From Phytomonospora sp040655735 (lineage in GTDB: Bacteria > Actinomycetota > Actinomycetes > Mycobacteriales > Micromonosporaceae), in NCBI RefSeq assembly GCF_040655735.1, contig NZ_JBFAKK010000012.1, positions 124,001 to 188,000 of the forward strand: a stretch of 64,000 bases of DNA, written 5' to 3'. A program made the translations under genes and the position numbers. Positions 41,027 through 50,290 of the stretch are shown piece after piece (the stretch's first letter is position 1; the number at the start of each line of letters is the position of its first letter). The notes beneath the pieces were generated by a model. It saw only the letters and a program-made list of their open reading frames with translations. It was not told the origin of the DNA and made no database searches.

Positions 41027-42276
41027 TGACTCTGCGCGACCTCAGCGAGGGCCTTCGCGAACTCGCCGACGACGTCCAGCCGGTCGACCTGCACGCCCGC
41101 GCGATCGGCGCGTCCCGGCGGCTGCGGGCGCGGCGCGCTGCGGCGATCATGTCGGGCGGGCTGTGCATGCTCCTGGCCCTGGTCATCGGCGTGAGCCTGG
41201 CGTGGCACCAGTTCGGTGACGGCGGGGGAGCGCCGGCCACCGACCGGGCCGCCGACTCCTCCGGCGCGTCGTCGACGGCCGATCCGTCGGAGGACGGTCA
41301 GGCGTACGGGATGCCCGTGGCGATCGGCTACTACCTGAAGGAGACCGCGCCGGAGTCCTTCGGCGTCTACTCCTGGGTCGAGGGCAACGACCCGGTACTC
41401 GAACTCAGCGGTGACGCGACCTTCGCCGACAGCGTCGCGGTCTCCCCGAGCGGCCGGTTCGCCGCCTACTACACGACCGACACGATGGTCGTCGCCGACC
41501 TCAACGACGGCAGCGACGCGATCGTGGTCTCCGTCCCCGGCACCGGCGACCCCTGCCTCGAACCGGCCTGGACCGCCGACTCCTCGGCGGTGCTGCTGTC
41601 GGCGCAGGACGAGACGGTCTCGAAGCTGGCCGACTTCACCGCCGACTCGCCGCGGGTCGTCGACGCCGGCCGTCCCGAGGGCTGCCACGCCCGGCTGTTC
41701 AACCGCTCGTCGCAGCCCGACGGCCACGGCATCGCCTCGGTGCGCACCGATGTGAGCGGTGAGGTAGGCGGCGAGGTCGTCTATCAGGACGCCGACGACG
41801 GATCCTCGCTCGGCGCCCCCGTCCTCTACGACGCCGACGAGGTGGGCTTCGAGCTGACCGGTCTGGCCTCGCTCAACGCCTCCGGTTCCCTCCAGTGCGT
41901 GTCCTGGACGGACGCCGTCGACGATCCCATGGGGCGCAGGGCCACGTGCGACGCGCTGGCGACCCGCAGCGGGCCGATCGCGGTGAAGCTGCCCGTCGAC
42001 GGCGACCTGGTCGGGGTTTCCTTCTTCGACTCGACCGACGAGACCATCCCCGGATCTCCCGGCGAGGGGCTCGTCTCCTCACCAGGGGACGTGATGCTTC
42101 GCGTGTCGTCACCGGGTGGGGAGATGGTGATCGCCTACGTGACCCTGGAGACCGAGACCGTCGACCCGCCGGACGAGGGTGTGCCGGAGGTGGAGGTGTT
42201 CGGGATGGAACTGGTGGCCCGAACGGACGAGCCGGCCGAGCTGTCCGACGCCCGGCTGCTGACCTTCGTGACATGA
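41026..42276 (+). CDS. One-pass membrane protein, putative sigma-factor partner
   Basis: A 416-residue protein. The cytoplasmic N-terminus TLRDLSEGLRELADDVQPVD is followed by RASRRLRARR-like basic residues and one membrane helix (about 40-60, GGLCMLLALVIGVSLAW). The external part has a Ser/Ala linker and propeller-like repeats (VSPSGRFAAYYTTDTMVVADL, WTADSSAVLLSAQD). Overlap with the sigma gene and the topology suggest an anti-sigma factor or sensor. The downstream gene encodes a clear paralogue. It lacks a zinc-binding ASD motif, so regulation of the sigma factor is inferred from position. Confidence 0.7.
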   Translation: MTLRDLSEGLRELADDVQPVDLHARAIGASRRLRARRAAAIMSGGLCMLLALVIGVSLAWHQFGDGGGAPATDRAADSSGASSTADPSEDGQAYGMPVAIGYYLKETAPESFGVYSWVEGNDPVLELSGDATFADSVAVSPSGRFAAYYTTDTMVVADLNDGSDAIVVSVPGTGDPCLEPAWTADSSAVLLSAQDETVSKLADFTADSPRVVDAGRPEGCHARLFNRSSQPDGHGIASVRTDVSGEVGGEVVYQDADDGSSLGAPVLYDADEVGFELTGLASLNASGSLQCVSWTDAVDDPMGRRATCDALATRSGPIAVKLPVDGDLVGVSFFDSTDETIPGSPGEGLVSSPGDVMLRVSSPGGEMVIAYVTLETETVDPPDEGVPEVEVFGMELVARTDEPAELSDARLLTFVT

Positions 42277-42396
42277 GTTTCGCCCGGAATAGTCCTTTGT
42301 GCGATGGCAACCTGTCACGCCGTACCGCGCATCTTGATTGTTGACGCGCGAAGTGTTGACATTGACGCGGCGACCGGCGACCTGGAGTGAGCGGCC

Positions 42397-43563
42397 ATGA
42401 CCTTGAAGAGCCTCGGCGACGGGCTGCGCGACCTCGCCGACGCCGTCGAGACGGTCGACCTCCGAGATCGCGCGCTGGCCGCCTCGTCGCGGCTGCGGGC
42501 GCGGCGCGTCGCCACCGGCGTCGCCGGCGCGGTCGCCGCGGTGCTGATCGCCTTCGTCGGCTTCAACGCCGTCGGGACCGACCGCGCCGGTCCCGAGGGC
42601 GGACCGACGGCCGAGCAGCCGAGCGGGCCGCCGCTGCTGCCCGAGCCGTCGCCGGTCGAGGAGTCGGTCGTCGAGCTGACCGGCACCTTCTACTACCTCA
42701 AGCCCGACTACGTTCCCCGGGGCGAGGACGGGATGAGCGCCGACACGCAGGACCTGCTGAGCTGGCGCGAGGGCGGCACCCCGCGGACGGTCGTCGAGGA
42801 CATGCCGCTGACCCCGACGGCGAACGTCTCGCCCGACGGCCGCTACCTCAGCTACGTCTCCGGCGGGCGGCTGGTCATCCGCGACCTGGCCAGCGGCCGG
42901 CAGTGGCCGATCATGGAGTACTCCGACGAGCAGCTGTGCGCCGTGCCCGTGTGGGCGCCCGACGCCCGCCGCCTGTTCGTGCACCGGGGCGCACCCGGCG
43001 AGGGCGGCCCGGCCGGGTTCTACGACATCACCACCGGGACCTTCACCCAGGTCGGCGACGTGCCCGGCTGCCACGTCCGGGTCGGCGCCGACGAGACCGG
43101 CCGCGACCTGCTCACCTACACCGCCTACGGCACCGACGACCAGACGACGGTCGTGCGCGGCGCCGACGATGCCGAGCCCGACGCCGTCGTCGACTGGAAC
43201 GTCCTGCCCGGACGGTGGATCTACCAGCCCTTCTCGGTGTCCGCCGACGCCGACATGATGTGCGTGGACACCATCGAGGAGGCGGCCTTCCCCGCCGACT
43301 CCAGTGACCTGCGCTCGGACTTCTGCACGACGATCCTGCGCCTTGAGACGAAGGAACGGGGGCGCCCCGACGTGGTCGAAGTGGACGTCGACGGCGCCGG
43401 CCTCCAGCAGGCCCTGATGTTCGCCGACTCCTTCGTCGCCAGGGTGTTCTCCGACGACGGCGGCACCGAGCTGCGCCTGCTGTCGCCGGACGGAGCCGAA
43501 CTCGACGAGCTCAGCGAGCCGATGTGGGAAGAGGAGCCGACCCTGCTCGCCTACGTGCCCTGA
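42397..43563 (+). CDS. One-pass membrane protein, paralogue of the putative sigma partner
   Basis: A 388-residue protein with the same layout: cytoplasmic TLKSLGDGLRDLADAVETVD, then ASSRLRARR, a membrane helix (about 37-58, VAGAVAAVLIAFVGFNAV), a Pro/Ser linker and external propeller-like repeats (VSPDGRYLSYVSGGRLVIRD, WAPDARRLFVHRG). The first 35 residues match the upstream gene closely while the external domains have diverged, as expected for two receptors for one sigma factor. GGAGTG precedes the ATG; TTGACGCG appears twice in the 120-bp gap upstream (42342-42373). Confidence 0.7.
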   Translation: MTLKSLGDGLRDLADAVETVDLRDRALAASSRLRARRVATGVAGAVAAVLIAFVGFNAVGTDRAGPEGGPTAEQPSGPPLLPEPSPVEESVVELTGTFYYLKPDYVPRGEDGMSADTQDLLSWREGGTPRTVVEDMPLTPTANVSPDGRYLSYVSGGRLVIRDLASGRQWPIMEYSDEQLCAVPVWAPDARRLFVHRGAPGEGGPAGFYDITTGTFTQVGDVPGCHVRVGADETGRDLLTYTAYGTDDQTTVVRGADDAEPDAVVDWNVLPGRWIYQPFSVSADADMMCVDTIEEAAFPADSSDLRSDFCTTILRLETKERGRPDVVEVDVDGAGLQQALMFADSFVARVFSDDGGTELRLLSPDGAELDELSEPMWEEEPTLLAYVP

Positions 43564-43624
43564 CCGTTCCGGCAAAACCGGCGAAACCACCCCGTATCCA
43601 CTGCGGACGGTGCAAAGCTGTGGC

Positions 43625-45034
43625 ATGCATCGCGAATCGGGGGCGACCGCGGTACCGGAGCCCGCCCGCCACGGAGCCACCATCCTGGTCGCCGGCGCGG
43701 CCGCGCTCGGCGGGTTCCTGTTCGGGTTCGACACCTCAGTCATCAACGGCACCGTCGAGGCCGTCCGCGACGAGTTCGGGATCTCCGAGGCGGTCCTCGG
43801 CTTCGTCGTCTCCTCGGCGCTGCTCGGCTGCGCCATCGGCGCCTGGTTCGCCGGCCCGCTCGCCGACAAGTACGGCCGCCTGCGCGTCATGCTGGCGGCC
43901 GCCGCGCTGTTCGCCATCAGCGCCGTCGGCTCCGCCCTCGCCTGGGACGCGCTGAGCCTGGCCGGCTGGCGCGTCGTCGGCGGCTTCGCGATCGGCGCCG
44001 CCAGCGTCATCGCCCCCGCCTACATCGCCGAGATCTCCCCGGCCAACATGCGCGGCAGACTCGGTTCGCTGCAACAGCTCGCGATCGTCACCGGTATCTT
44101 CGCCGCGCTGCTGATCGACTACGTGCTCGCCGAAGCCGCCGGCGGCGCCTCCAACCCCGTTCCGTGGGGCGGCACCGCCTGGCGCTGGATGTTCGCCTCC
44201 GCCGTGCTTCCGGCGATCGTCTACGGCGTGCTCGCGTTGCAGATCCCGGAGTCGCCGCGCTACCTGGTGAAGATCAACAAGGTCAGCACCGCGCGCCAGG
44301 TGCTGCGCAAACTCGTCGGCGGCGACGTCGACCAGCGCATCAAGGAGATCGCCCGCAGCCTCGCCGGCCAGAAGGCCGTGCACCTGCGGGACCTGCGCGG
44401 CCCCACGCTCGGCCTGCTCGGCATCGTCTGGGTCGGCATCCTGCTGTCGGTGTTCCAGCAGTTCGTCGGCATCAACGTGGTCTTCTACTACTCGTCGACC
44501 CTCTGGCAGTCGGTCGGCTTCAGCGAGTCCGACGCCATGCTCACCTCGGTCATCACCTCGATCACCAACATCGTCACCACGCTGATCGCCATCGCCCTGG
44601 TCGACAAGATCGGGCGCAAGCCGCTGCTGCTCATCGGTGCGGCGGGCATGGCCGTCACCCTCGGGACGATGACGTGGGCGTTCACCAGCGCGACCGTCAT
44701 CGACGACACCCCGCAGCTGTCGGACGCGATGTCGACGACCGCCCTGATCGCCATGAACGCCTACGTCTTCTTCTTCGGCGCCAGCTGGGGTCCGGTGGTG
44801 TGGGTCCTGCTCGGCGAGATGTTCAACAACAAGATCCGCGCGACGGCCCTGGCGGTCGCGGCGGCCGCGCAGTGGGTCGCCAACTGGCTGATCTCGACGA
44901 CCTTCCCGATCCTCGCCGAGATCGGTCTCGGCCTGGCCTACGGGCTGTACACGACCTTCGCGGTGCTGGCCTTCATCTTCGTGTGGCGCGCCGTGCGCGA
45001 GACGAAGGGCCGCGAACTGGAGGACATGGCCTAG
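43625..45034 (+). CDS. MFS sugar porter (sugar:H+ symporter family)
   Basis: A 469-residue, 12-helix major-facilitator transporter of the sugar-porter family. Diagnostic blocks: GFLFGFDTSVINGT in helix 1, DKYGRLRVM loop, PESPRYLVK after helix 6, QQFVGINVVFYYSS in helix 7, DKIGRKPLLLIG and the C-terminal RETKGRELEDM. It likely imports a hexose, pentose or polyol with protons. Start ATG 43625; a GTG at 43610 in frame is an alternative. Substrate not inferable. Confidence 0.88.
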   Translation: MHRESGATAVPEPARHGATILVAGAAALGGFLFGFDTSVINGTVEAVRDEFGISEAVLGFVVSSALLGCAIGAWFAGPLADKYGRLRVMLAAAALFAISAVGSALAWDALSLAGWRVVGGFAIGAASVIAPAYIAEISPANMRGRLGSLQQLAIVTGIFAALLIDYVLAEAAGGASNPVPWGGTAWRWMFASAVLPAIVYGVLALQIPESPRYLVKINKVSTARQVLRKLVGGDVDQRIKEIARSLAGQKAVHLRDLRGPTLGLLGIVWVGILLSVFQQFVGINVVFYYSSTLWQSVGFSESDAMLTSVITSITNIVTTLIAIALVDKIGRKPLLLIGAAGMAVTLGTMTWAFTSATVIDDTPQLSDAMSTTALIAMNAYVFFFGASWGPVVWVLLGEMFNNKIRATALAVAAAAQWVANWLISTTFPILAEIGLGLAYGLYTTFAVLAFIFVWRAVRETKGRELEDMA

Positions 45035-45049
45035 CCACGGTCGGGTGCG

Positions 45050-46291
45050 ATGACGACGAAGCCGGTCGGTGTGGCGGTCAGCCACGCCGACCTCTTCCCT
45101 CTCCTGGCGGACCTCGTGCGGACCCTGTTGCACGGCAGCTACGAGGGCACGTACACCTGCGAGACGCTAGTGAGGGAAGTCGCGGCGACCTACGGACACA
45201 CCGTCGACGTCACCTTCCTCGCCGACTCGGCGATCCTCACCCTCGGCGAGCGCACGGCGTCGTTCTCCGCCACCCCCGACGTGCCGCCCCTGGACCGTAT
45301 TTCGAGGCTCAAGCGAGTGCTCATCGGGATCCACGACGGTTCCCTGACGCCCGGCGAGGCCCGCGCGCGGATCGTCGCCGACGCCGAGCGTCCCCCGCGC
45401 TGGCGCAGGCCCTGGCAGGTGTTCGGGCTGGTGCTGTTCAGCGTCGGGTTCGGGATCTCGATCCAGCCGAGCTGGCAGCAGGTGATCGTGTGCACGGTGA
45501 CCGGCCTGCTCGTCGGGCTGCTGGTCGCCGCCGGGAGAGGGAAGCTGTGGCTGACGCTGGCGTCGCCGCTGATCGGCTCGATCATGGTGTCCTCGGTGGT
45601 GCTGTTCGCCTACCGGCAGGACTGGGTCGAGGGGGCGCCGATCCCCCTGATCCTGCCGGCGTTGTTCTACTTCATCCCCGGCGACGCCCTCTCGGCCGCC
45701 TGCCTCGAACTCGTCGTCGGACGGATGACCGCCGGCACCGCCCGCCTGGTGTACGCGATGGTCACGCTGCTCGTGCTCGCCTTCGGCGCGTCCCTGGCCA
45801 CCTTCGTCGCCGACGTGCCCGCCGACGCCCTGTTCGACAGTGACGGCGGTGGGGACCTCGGACCGTGGGCGGTGTGGATCGGGTGGAGCCTGTTCACGGT
45901 CGGGATCATGTTCGGCTTCTCCATGACCCCCCGCGACCTGCCCTGGGCACTGCTCGTGGTGCTGGTGACCGTCGCCGCCGTGCAGATCGGAACACGGGCG
46001 GTCGGCGACCCCACGGGGACCTTCATCGGCGCGGTCGTGATGACGGTGACCGCCCTGACCCTCGGGCGGTTCCACCGGCTGCCGCCGGCCTACGTGCTGC
46101 ACCTCGGTGCGTTCTACGTGCTGACGCCCGGCGCCCACGGGCTGCGGGGACTGGAGACCTGGCTCGGCGGCGACCAGGTCGAGGGTCTCACCGACATCGC
46201 GTCGATGGCCCAGCTGCTGATGGCGATCGGGCTGGGCATGCTGGTGGGGGCGATAGTCGCGGGGCCGAAGGCGTTGCGGCATTCGTTGTGA
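45050..46291 (+). CDS. Threonine/serine exporter (ThrE) family membrane protein
   Basis: A 413-residue ThrE-type protein with both halves fused: a cytoplasmic N-terminal domain (about 1-115; GSYEGTYTCETLVREVAATYG) and about ten helices covering the ThrE plus ThrE_2 membrane parts (the PSWQQVIVCTVTGLLVGLLVA block; ILPALFYFIPGDALSAACLE; AYVLHLGAFYVLTPGAHGLRG). ThrE exports threonine and serine in Corynebacterium. It starts 15 bp after the sugar porter, so both may be co-transcribed. Confidence 0.85.
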   Translation: MTTKPVGVAVSHADLFPLLADLVRTLLHGSYEGTYTCETLVREVAATYGHTVDVTFLADSAILTLGERTASFSATPDVPPLDRISRLKRVLIGIHDGSLTPGEARARIVADAERPPRWRRPWQVFGLVLFSVGFGISIQPSWQQVIVCTVTGLLVGLLVAAGRGKLWLTLASPLIGSIMVSSVVLFAYRQDWVEGAPIPLILPALFYFIPGDALSAACLELVVGRMTAGTARLVYAMVTLLVLAFGASLATFVADVPADALFDSDGGGDLGPWAVWIGWSLFTVGIMFGFSMTPRDLPWALLVVLVTVAAVQIGTRAVGDPTGTFIGAVVMTVTALTLGRFHRLPPAYVLHLGAFYVLTPGAHGLRGLETWLGGDQVEGLTDIASMAQLLMAIGLGMLVGAIVAGPKALRHSL

Positions 46292-47625
46292 GGCGGGGGT
46301 GGGCGGGGCGTGGGGTGTGGGGTGTGTGGGGTTGCGGGAGCGGCTCTCCTGGCTCCACCGCTGGCTGCGCGGCTCGCCGGTGCCGGATACCGATACGGGC
46401 GCGCGGGGCTGCGACACGGCCATGCACCCGCCCTCATCGCCGGCGAGCGGGTTTCGCGGCCACAGGCGCCTTTACATCATGGTGGGCAGGCCCAGGCCTC
46501 GGCGCGAGCTGTGCACTTTGCCTCCCTGGGCGGTGCGGTTGTCGCGGACGCGGAGCCTTGGGCCGGGGTTCGCCGGGTTCACTGCGGCGCCGGGGACGCA
46601 GGCGTCACTGGTGAGCGGCAACCTGACCTCACCGCCAGCCGCGTTGGCCCTCGGTGCGGACCCGGTGCCGGGTTCCTGCGCGTTGTGCGGGGCGAGACGC
46701 GCCGTCGGGCACATCGCGTCGCATGCGAGCCTCACGGGGCGGGGGCGGGCTGACTTCGCCGCCCACTGTGCTGGTCGCTGGTGCCGGAGACCGGGCCGGT
46801 CGCGGGGGCACACGGGTTCCACGGCGTAGGCGACCCACCTGCCTCCTCCGCCCCCGCCGCCGTTGTCGCCCTCGCGGTCTAGCGAGTCCCGAGCATCGCG
46901 TCGGGTCGTCGAGATAGTCGGTGAGCGACTTCGTTGATGCGGATGCCGTGTCGGGGCGCTGGGCATCGGCGTGCACCGGCAACCACTGGCGGTCCTGCGG
47001 TCGGATGGGCGCCGGACGCCACACCAGGGGTCGTCCGGGCGTCATCGGCGAAACCCCGCAGTCAGTCGCGTGGCCGGCGCCGGCGCGGAGATCACCCGGG
47101 CGCTGGACGCGGGCTCCGTGCTGAACTCCACCTCCCGCGACGTGCGGGCGTCGCGGGTTCCGCCCCTTCCGTCGGCGTGCGGCCTCCGCCAGCGCTGGAC
47201 CCCGAATCGGTCGCGGCAAGAGGAGCCCAGGCCGGGTACGCGAGCCTCGCGGGCACCGCCAGCGGACCGCCTCTGCCGCCACGGCGTGGGCTCGCCACCC
47301 CCGGACTTCGAGCCGGGTCGCCGGGCGCCGGGCCTCACGCCCAAGGGCGCGGCCCTATCTCCGCCCCACAAGCCCACACCCGTGCCCCCAGCCCCCCACC
47401 ACCCGGCGCCGAGCCGTGCCCCCAGCCGCGCCCCCGAGCGACCAACCCCACCAACCCAAACCCCACGGAACCGCCCCGCACGCGTCACGCGTGCGGGGCG
47501 TCCCTTCCCAGTCGAACCCCCGGCCGCCGAACCAGAACTCCCGTCCCACGCCAGACCTCCCGGCCCCGGCGCCGTCGGCGGCACCCCTCGTCATGTCGGA
47601 CTCTGCCGTGAATCCCGTCCCGGCG
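46292..47625. other. 1.3-kb stretch without a convincing gene
   Basis: Codon-position bias is poor in all six frames. The left end is a G-rich run (46295-46330), the right end a C-rich run (47380-47470). A minus-strand segment (about 46880-47050) reads protein-like (RPLVWRPAPIRPQDRQW then TDYLDDP) and may be a decayed gene. A 13-bp hairpin lies at 47472-47500. No tRNA or transposase was recognised. Confidence 0.5.
47472..47500. terminator. GC-only hairpin
   Basis: A perfect 13-bp stem (47472-47484 with 47488-47500), loop TCA, downstream of the minus-strand 209-residue gene. Probable terminator for it, although it lacks a U-tract. Confidence 0.5.
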
Positions 47626-48255
47626 TCAGATCTGCGTCCCTTCCCAACGCTCGGCCAGGAACTTGTAACCGTTCGCCTCGGCCTCCAGCCAGGCGCCGTA
47701 CTCGCCGCCGTCCGGCGTGGCCCGCCAGACCTTCTCCCGGCGGACGTCCACGACGACCGCCGTGGCACCCGCGTGGATCTCGGGCATGGCCTCCCGCGCG
47801 AGCCAGAGCATCGCCTCGGCGTCGGCGGCGGGCAGCGGTTCGGCCTTGACGTACATCCACAGGGCTTCCTTGTGGCCGTCGTCGAAGGCGAGAAGCATGT
47901 GCGGGGTGACCCGCACCGTCACGGACTCGTTGTGCCACCGCCCGGTGTGCACGGGCAGCAGGCGGGTGCCGGTGAACTCCGGCAGCAGTTTGAGCCAGCC
48001 CTCCACGACCGACTCGTAGTGCGCCTTCTTGTACTGCGGTGCCGCGTCGAGCACCGCCTTGCAGATGGCCGCGTCGTCATTGGCACGGCGGCCGCTCACC
48101 ATCGCGTTGATGATGCGGCGGTAGAAGTCGCGAGCCGGGGAGTAGGGCTCGGTGTACTGGGTGAGCTGGCGGGTTACCACGTCCACCCGTGCGGCGCCGC
48201 GGGTCCGCAGGAAGTTGACGAATCCATTGAGGGTGATCTCGAACTGGCTGGGCAT
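47626..48255 (-). CDS. Hypothetical protein
   Basis: A 209-residue soluble protein: a helical N-terminal half (FEITLNGFVNFLRTRGAARV, RRIINAMVSGRRANDDAAI) and a beta-rich C-terminal half (VTVRVTPHMLLAFDDGHKEA, TAVVVDVRREKVW). Codon use is coding-like. GGGAGGGG lies just before ATG 48255, embedded in the GTACCCC repeats. Divergent from murQ. The fold suggests a small conserved actinobacterial protein, but no family or enzyme motif is recognised. Confidence 0.65.
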   Translation of the reverse strand: MPSQFEITLNGFVNFLRTRGAARVDVVTRQLTQYTEPYSPARDFYRRIINAMVSGRRANDDAAICKAVLDAAPQYKKAHYESVVEGWLKLLPEFTGTRLLPVHTGRWHNESVTVRVTPHMLLAFDDGHKEALWMYVKAEPLPAADAEAMLWLAREAMPEIHAGATAVVVDVRREKVWRATPDGGEYGAWLEAEANGYKFLAERWEGTQI

Positions 48256-48259
48256 TTTT

Positions 48260-48306
48260 GTACCCCTCCCTCCGCGTCTGTACCCCTTACTTTAGGCGTG
48301 GGGTAC
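48260..48306. promoter_or_regulatory. GTACCCC repeat cluster in a divergent promoter
   Basis: GTACCCC occurs at 48260-48266 and 48280-48286 (period 20), and its reverse complement GGGGTAC at 48300-48306 (again 20 bp later). One helical face and a 5' UTR next to two divergent starts suggest a multi-site operator. Confidence 0.5.
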
Positions 48307-48391
48307 GACAGTTTTCCATGCCGAGGAAGCGTTGCTAGCCTTCACTGCGGAGCCTCCATGGCGGAGGAAAGCTCCGAGCCTGGGGAGATTG

Positions 48392-49306
48392 ATGACGACG
48401 GTCAACGACGCGGCCACACTGGCGGAGCTCGGCACCGAGCAGGCCGACGCGAGATACGCCCACATCGACCGCATGTCCGTGGGCGAGTTGGCCGCGACCA
48501 TGAACGACGCCGACACCGAGGTCCCCCGCGCGGTCGCCCGCGCGCTGCCGCAGATCACCGCGGCCATCGAGGCCCTGGTCCCGCGCCTGAAGAACGGCGG
48601 GCGCCTGCGCTACGTCGGCGCGGGCACGGCCGGCCGGATGGCCGTCGTCGACGCCTCGGAGTGCCCCCCGACCTACGGCACGCCCCCGGAGTTCGTGCAG
48701 GCGATCATGGCCGGCGGCCCCGACGCGCTGGTGCTGTCCACCGAAGGCGCCGAGGACGACGAGGCGGCGGGCGCCGCCGCGATGGACGACCACGGCATCG
48801 GCCCCGACGACGTGGTCATCGGCATCGCCGCCAGCGGCCGCACGCCCTTCGCCATCGCGGCCGTCGCCCGCGCCCGTGAGCTGGGCGCGCTGACCGTCGG
48901 CATCTCCTGCAACACCGGCACGCGACTGTCGGCCACGGCCGAGTTCGCCATCGAGATCGCCGTCGGCCCGGAGGTCGTGGCGGGCTCGACGCGCCTGAAG
49001 TCGGGCACCGCGCAGAAGCTCGTGCTGAACATGATCTCGACGATCGCCATGGTCCAGCTCGGCAAGACCTACGGCAACCGCATGGTCGACATGCAGATCC
49101 TCAACGACAAGCTCGCCGTTCGCGCCGCGCGCATGGTCGCCGAGATCACCGGCGTCGACTTCGCCGCCGCCGAGACGGCACTGGCGAAGGCCGGCGACAA
49201 CACCAAACTCGCCGTCCTGATGATCGAGCGCGGTGTCGACGCCGAGACCGGCGTCGGCATGCTCGCCGAGGCCGGCGGGCGTCTGGCCGTCGCGCTCGGC
49301 AAGTAG
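48392..49306 (+). CDS. murQ: N-acetylmuramic acid 6-phosphate etherase
   Basis: A 304-residue SIS-domain lyase that cleaves MurNAc-6-P into GlcNAc-6-P and lactate during cell-wall recycling. The family's hallmark blocks are present: LAELGTEQADARYAHID at the start, GRLRYVGAGTAGRMAVVDASE, ECPPTYGTPPE, EGAEDD and IGIAASGRTPFA, TRLKSGTAQKLVLNM. Its product could feed NagA. ATG 48392 follows GGGGAG; a longer frame to 48332 would lack conservation. No MurP or anmK is adjacent. Confidence 0.93.
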   Translation: MTTVNDAATLAELGTEQADARYAHIDRMSVGELAATMNDADTEVPRAVARALPQITAAIEALVPRLKNGGRLRYVGAGTAGRMAVVDASECPPTYGTPPEFVQAIMAGGPDALVLSTEGAEDDEAAGAAAMDDHGIGPDDVVIGIAASGRTPFAIAAVARARELGALTVGISCNTGTRLSATAEFAIEIAVGPEVVAGSTRLKSGTAQKLVLNMISTIAMVQLGKTYGNRMVDMQILNDKLAVRAARMVAEITGVDFAAAETALAKAGDNTKLAVLMIERGVDAETGVGMLAEAGGRLAVALGK

Positions 49307-49307
49307 G

Positions 49308-50216
49308 TCAGTCCGCGGACACCACGTCCAGGGCGGTCTCGGCGAAGGCCCGGACCGCCCTGTTCTCGTCTCCGGCCCGCCACACCAGCCCGTAGCCGAC
49401 CGGCTCGGCGTCCAGCGGGACGTAGGCGACCGTCGGGCGCGGGTGGTAGACGGCCGCGTGCGCCGCCGACAGCAGCGCGCCCTTCCCGGCGCCGACCAGC
49501 GTCAGCGCCTCCTGGTGGTTGGCGACCAGCGGACCGCGCGGGATCGCCCGTCCCGACGGCGTGCGCGCCGGGGAGTGGAAGTCGCGCCAGTACCCGGGCG
49601 GCTCGCCTTCGAGGTCGATGAGCTCGACCCCGGCGAGGTCCTCCGGTGAGATCTCGTCCCTTTTAGACAGTTCGTGTCCGGTGTGGACAGCCAGACTTCG
49701 CCGCTCCGACAACAGAACCGGCCCCTCGCCCAGGTCGCTCTCCCGGACCGGGAAGGGGCTCAGCTGCACGTCGAACTCGCCCTTGCGAAGCAGCGAGAAG
49801 GGGTCGTTGAAGGGCACCTCGCAGATCTCGACGGCGATCTCGGGATGCCTGGTCCGCATCGCCTCGGCGGCCTTGACGACGACCTCGCCGGTGAGCGGGT
49901 TGGTGAAACCGACCAGCAGCACCTCGTCGATGCCCTTCGCCGAGGCCATCGCCCGCGCCATCGCCGCCTTGATCCCGCGCTGGTGCGGTTCGAGGTCATC
50001 GCGCAGCCGGCGGCCCAGAGTGGTCAAGGACACCCGCCTGCTCGTGCGCGCGAACAGGGGCGCGCCGATCCGCCGCTCCAGCCTCTGCACCAGTTGGCTG
50101 ACCCGCGCCCGCGACAGCCGCATGCGCTCGGCGGTGCGCCCGAAGTGCAGTTCCGTCGCCAGGACCATGAAGCATTCGAGCTCGTCGCAGTCCACGCCCG
50201 CCGTCCTCTCCGCCAT
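49308..50216 (-). CDS. LysR-family transcriptional regulator
   Basis: A 302-residue LysR regulator: N-terminal helix-turn-helix LHFGRTAERMRLSRARVSQLVQRLE (about 23-47) and RIGAPLFARTSRRVSLT, then the periplasmic-binding-like effector domain (LLVGFTNPLTGEVVVKAAE). It is divergent from an MFS exporter, the usual LysR arrangement, and its gene ends 1 bp after the stop of the convergent murQ. Confidence 0.92.
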   Translation of the reverse strand: MAERTAGVDCDELECFMVLATELHFGRTAERMRLSRARVSQLVQRLERRIGAPLFARTSRRVSLTTLGRRLRDDLEPHQRGIKAAMARAMASAKGIDEVLLVGFTNPLTGEVVVKAAEAMRTRHPEIAVEICEVPFNDPFSLLRKGEFDVQLSPFPVRESDLGEGPVLLSERRSLAVHTGHELSKRDEISPEDLAGVELIDLEGEPPGYWRDFHSPARTPSGRAIPRGPLVANHQEALTLVGAGKGALLSAAHAAVYHPRPTVAYVPLDAEPVGYGLVWRAGDENRAVRAFAETALDVVSAD

Positions 50217-50233
50217 CGGTAAGCCCCACTGAA

Positions 50234-50248
50234 CGATACGTTTCGATC
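50234..50248. promoter_or_regulatory. Candidate LysR site in the lysR/MFS gap
   Basis: An imperfect inverted repeat CGATACG-CGTTTCG centred in the 75-bp divergent gap (CGATACGTTTCG, one mismatch per arm). Weak but well placed for LysR regulation. Confidence 0.35.
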
Positions 50249-50290
50249 TTCGCCGTTGTTCCCGGCGCGGCCCGCGGAGATGTTGGGTTC

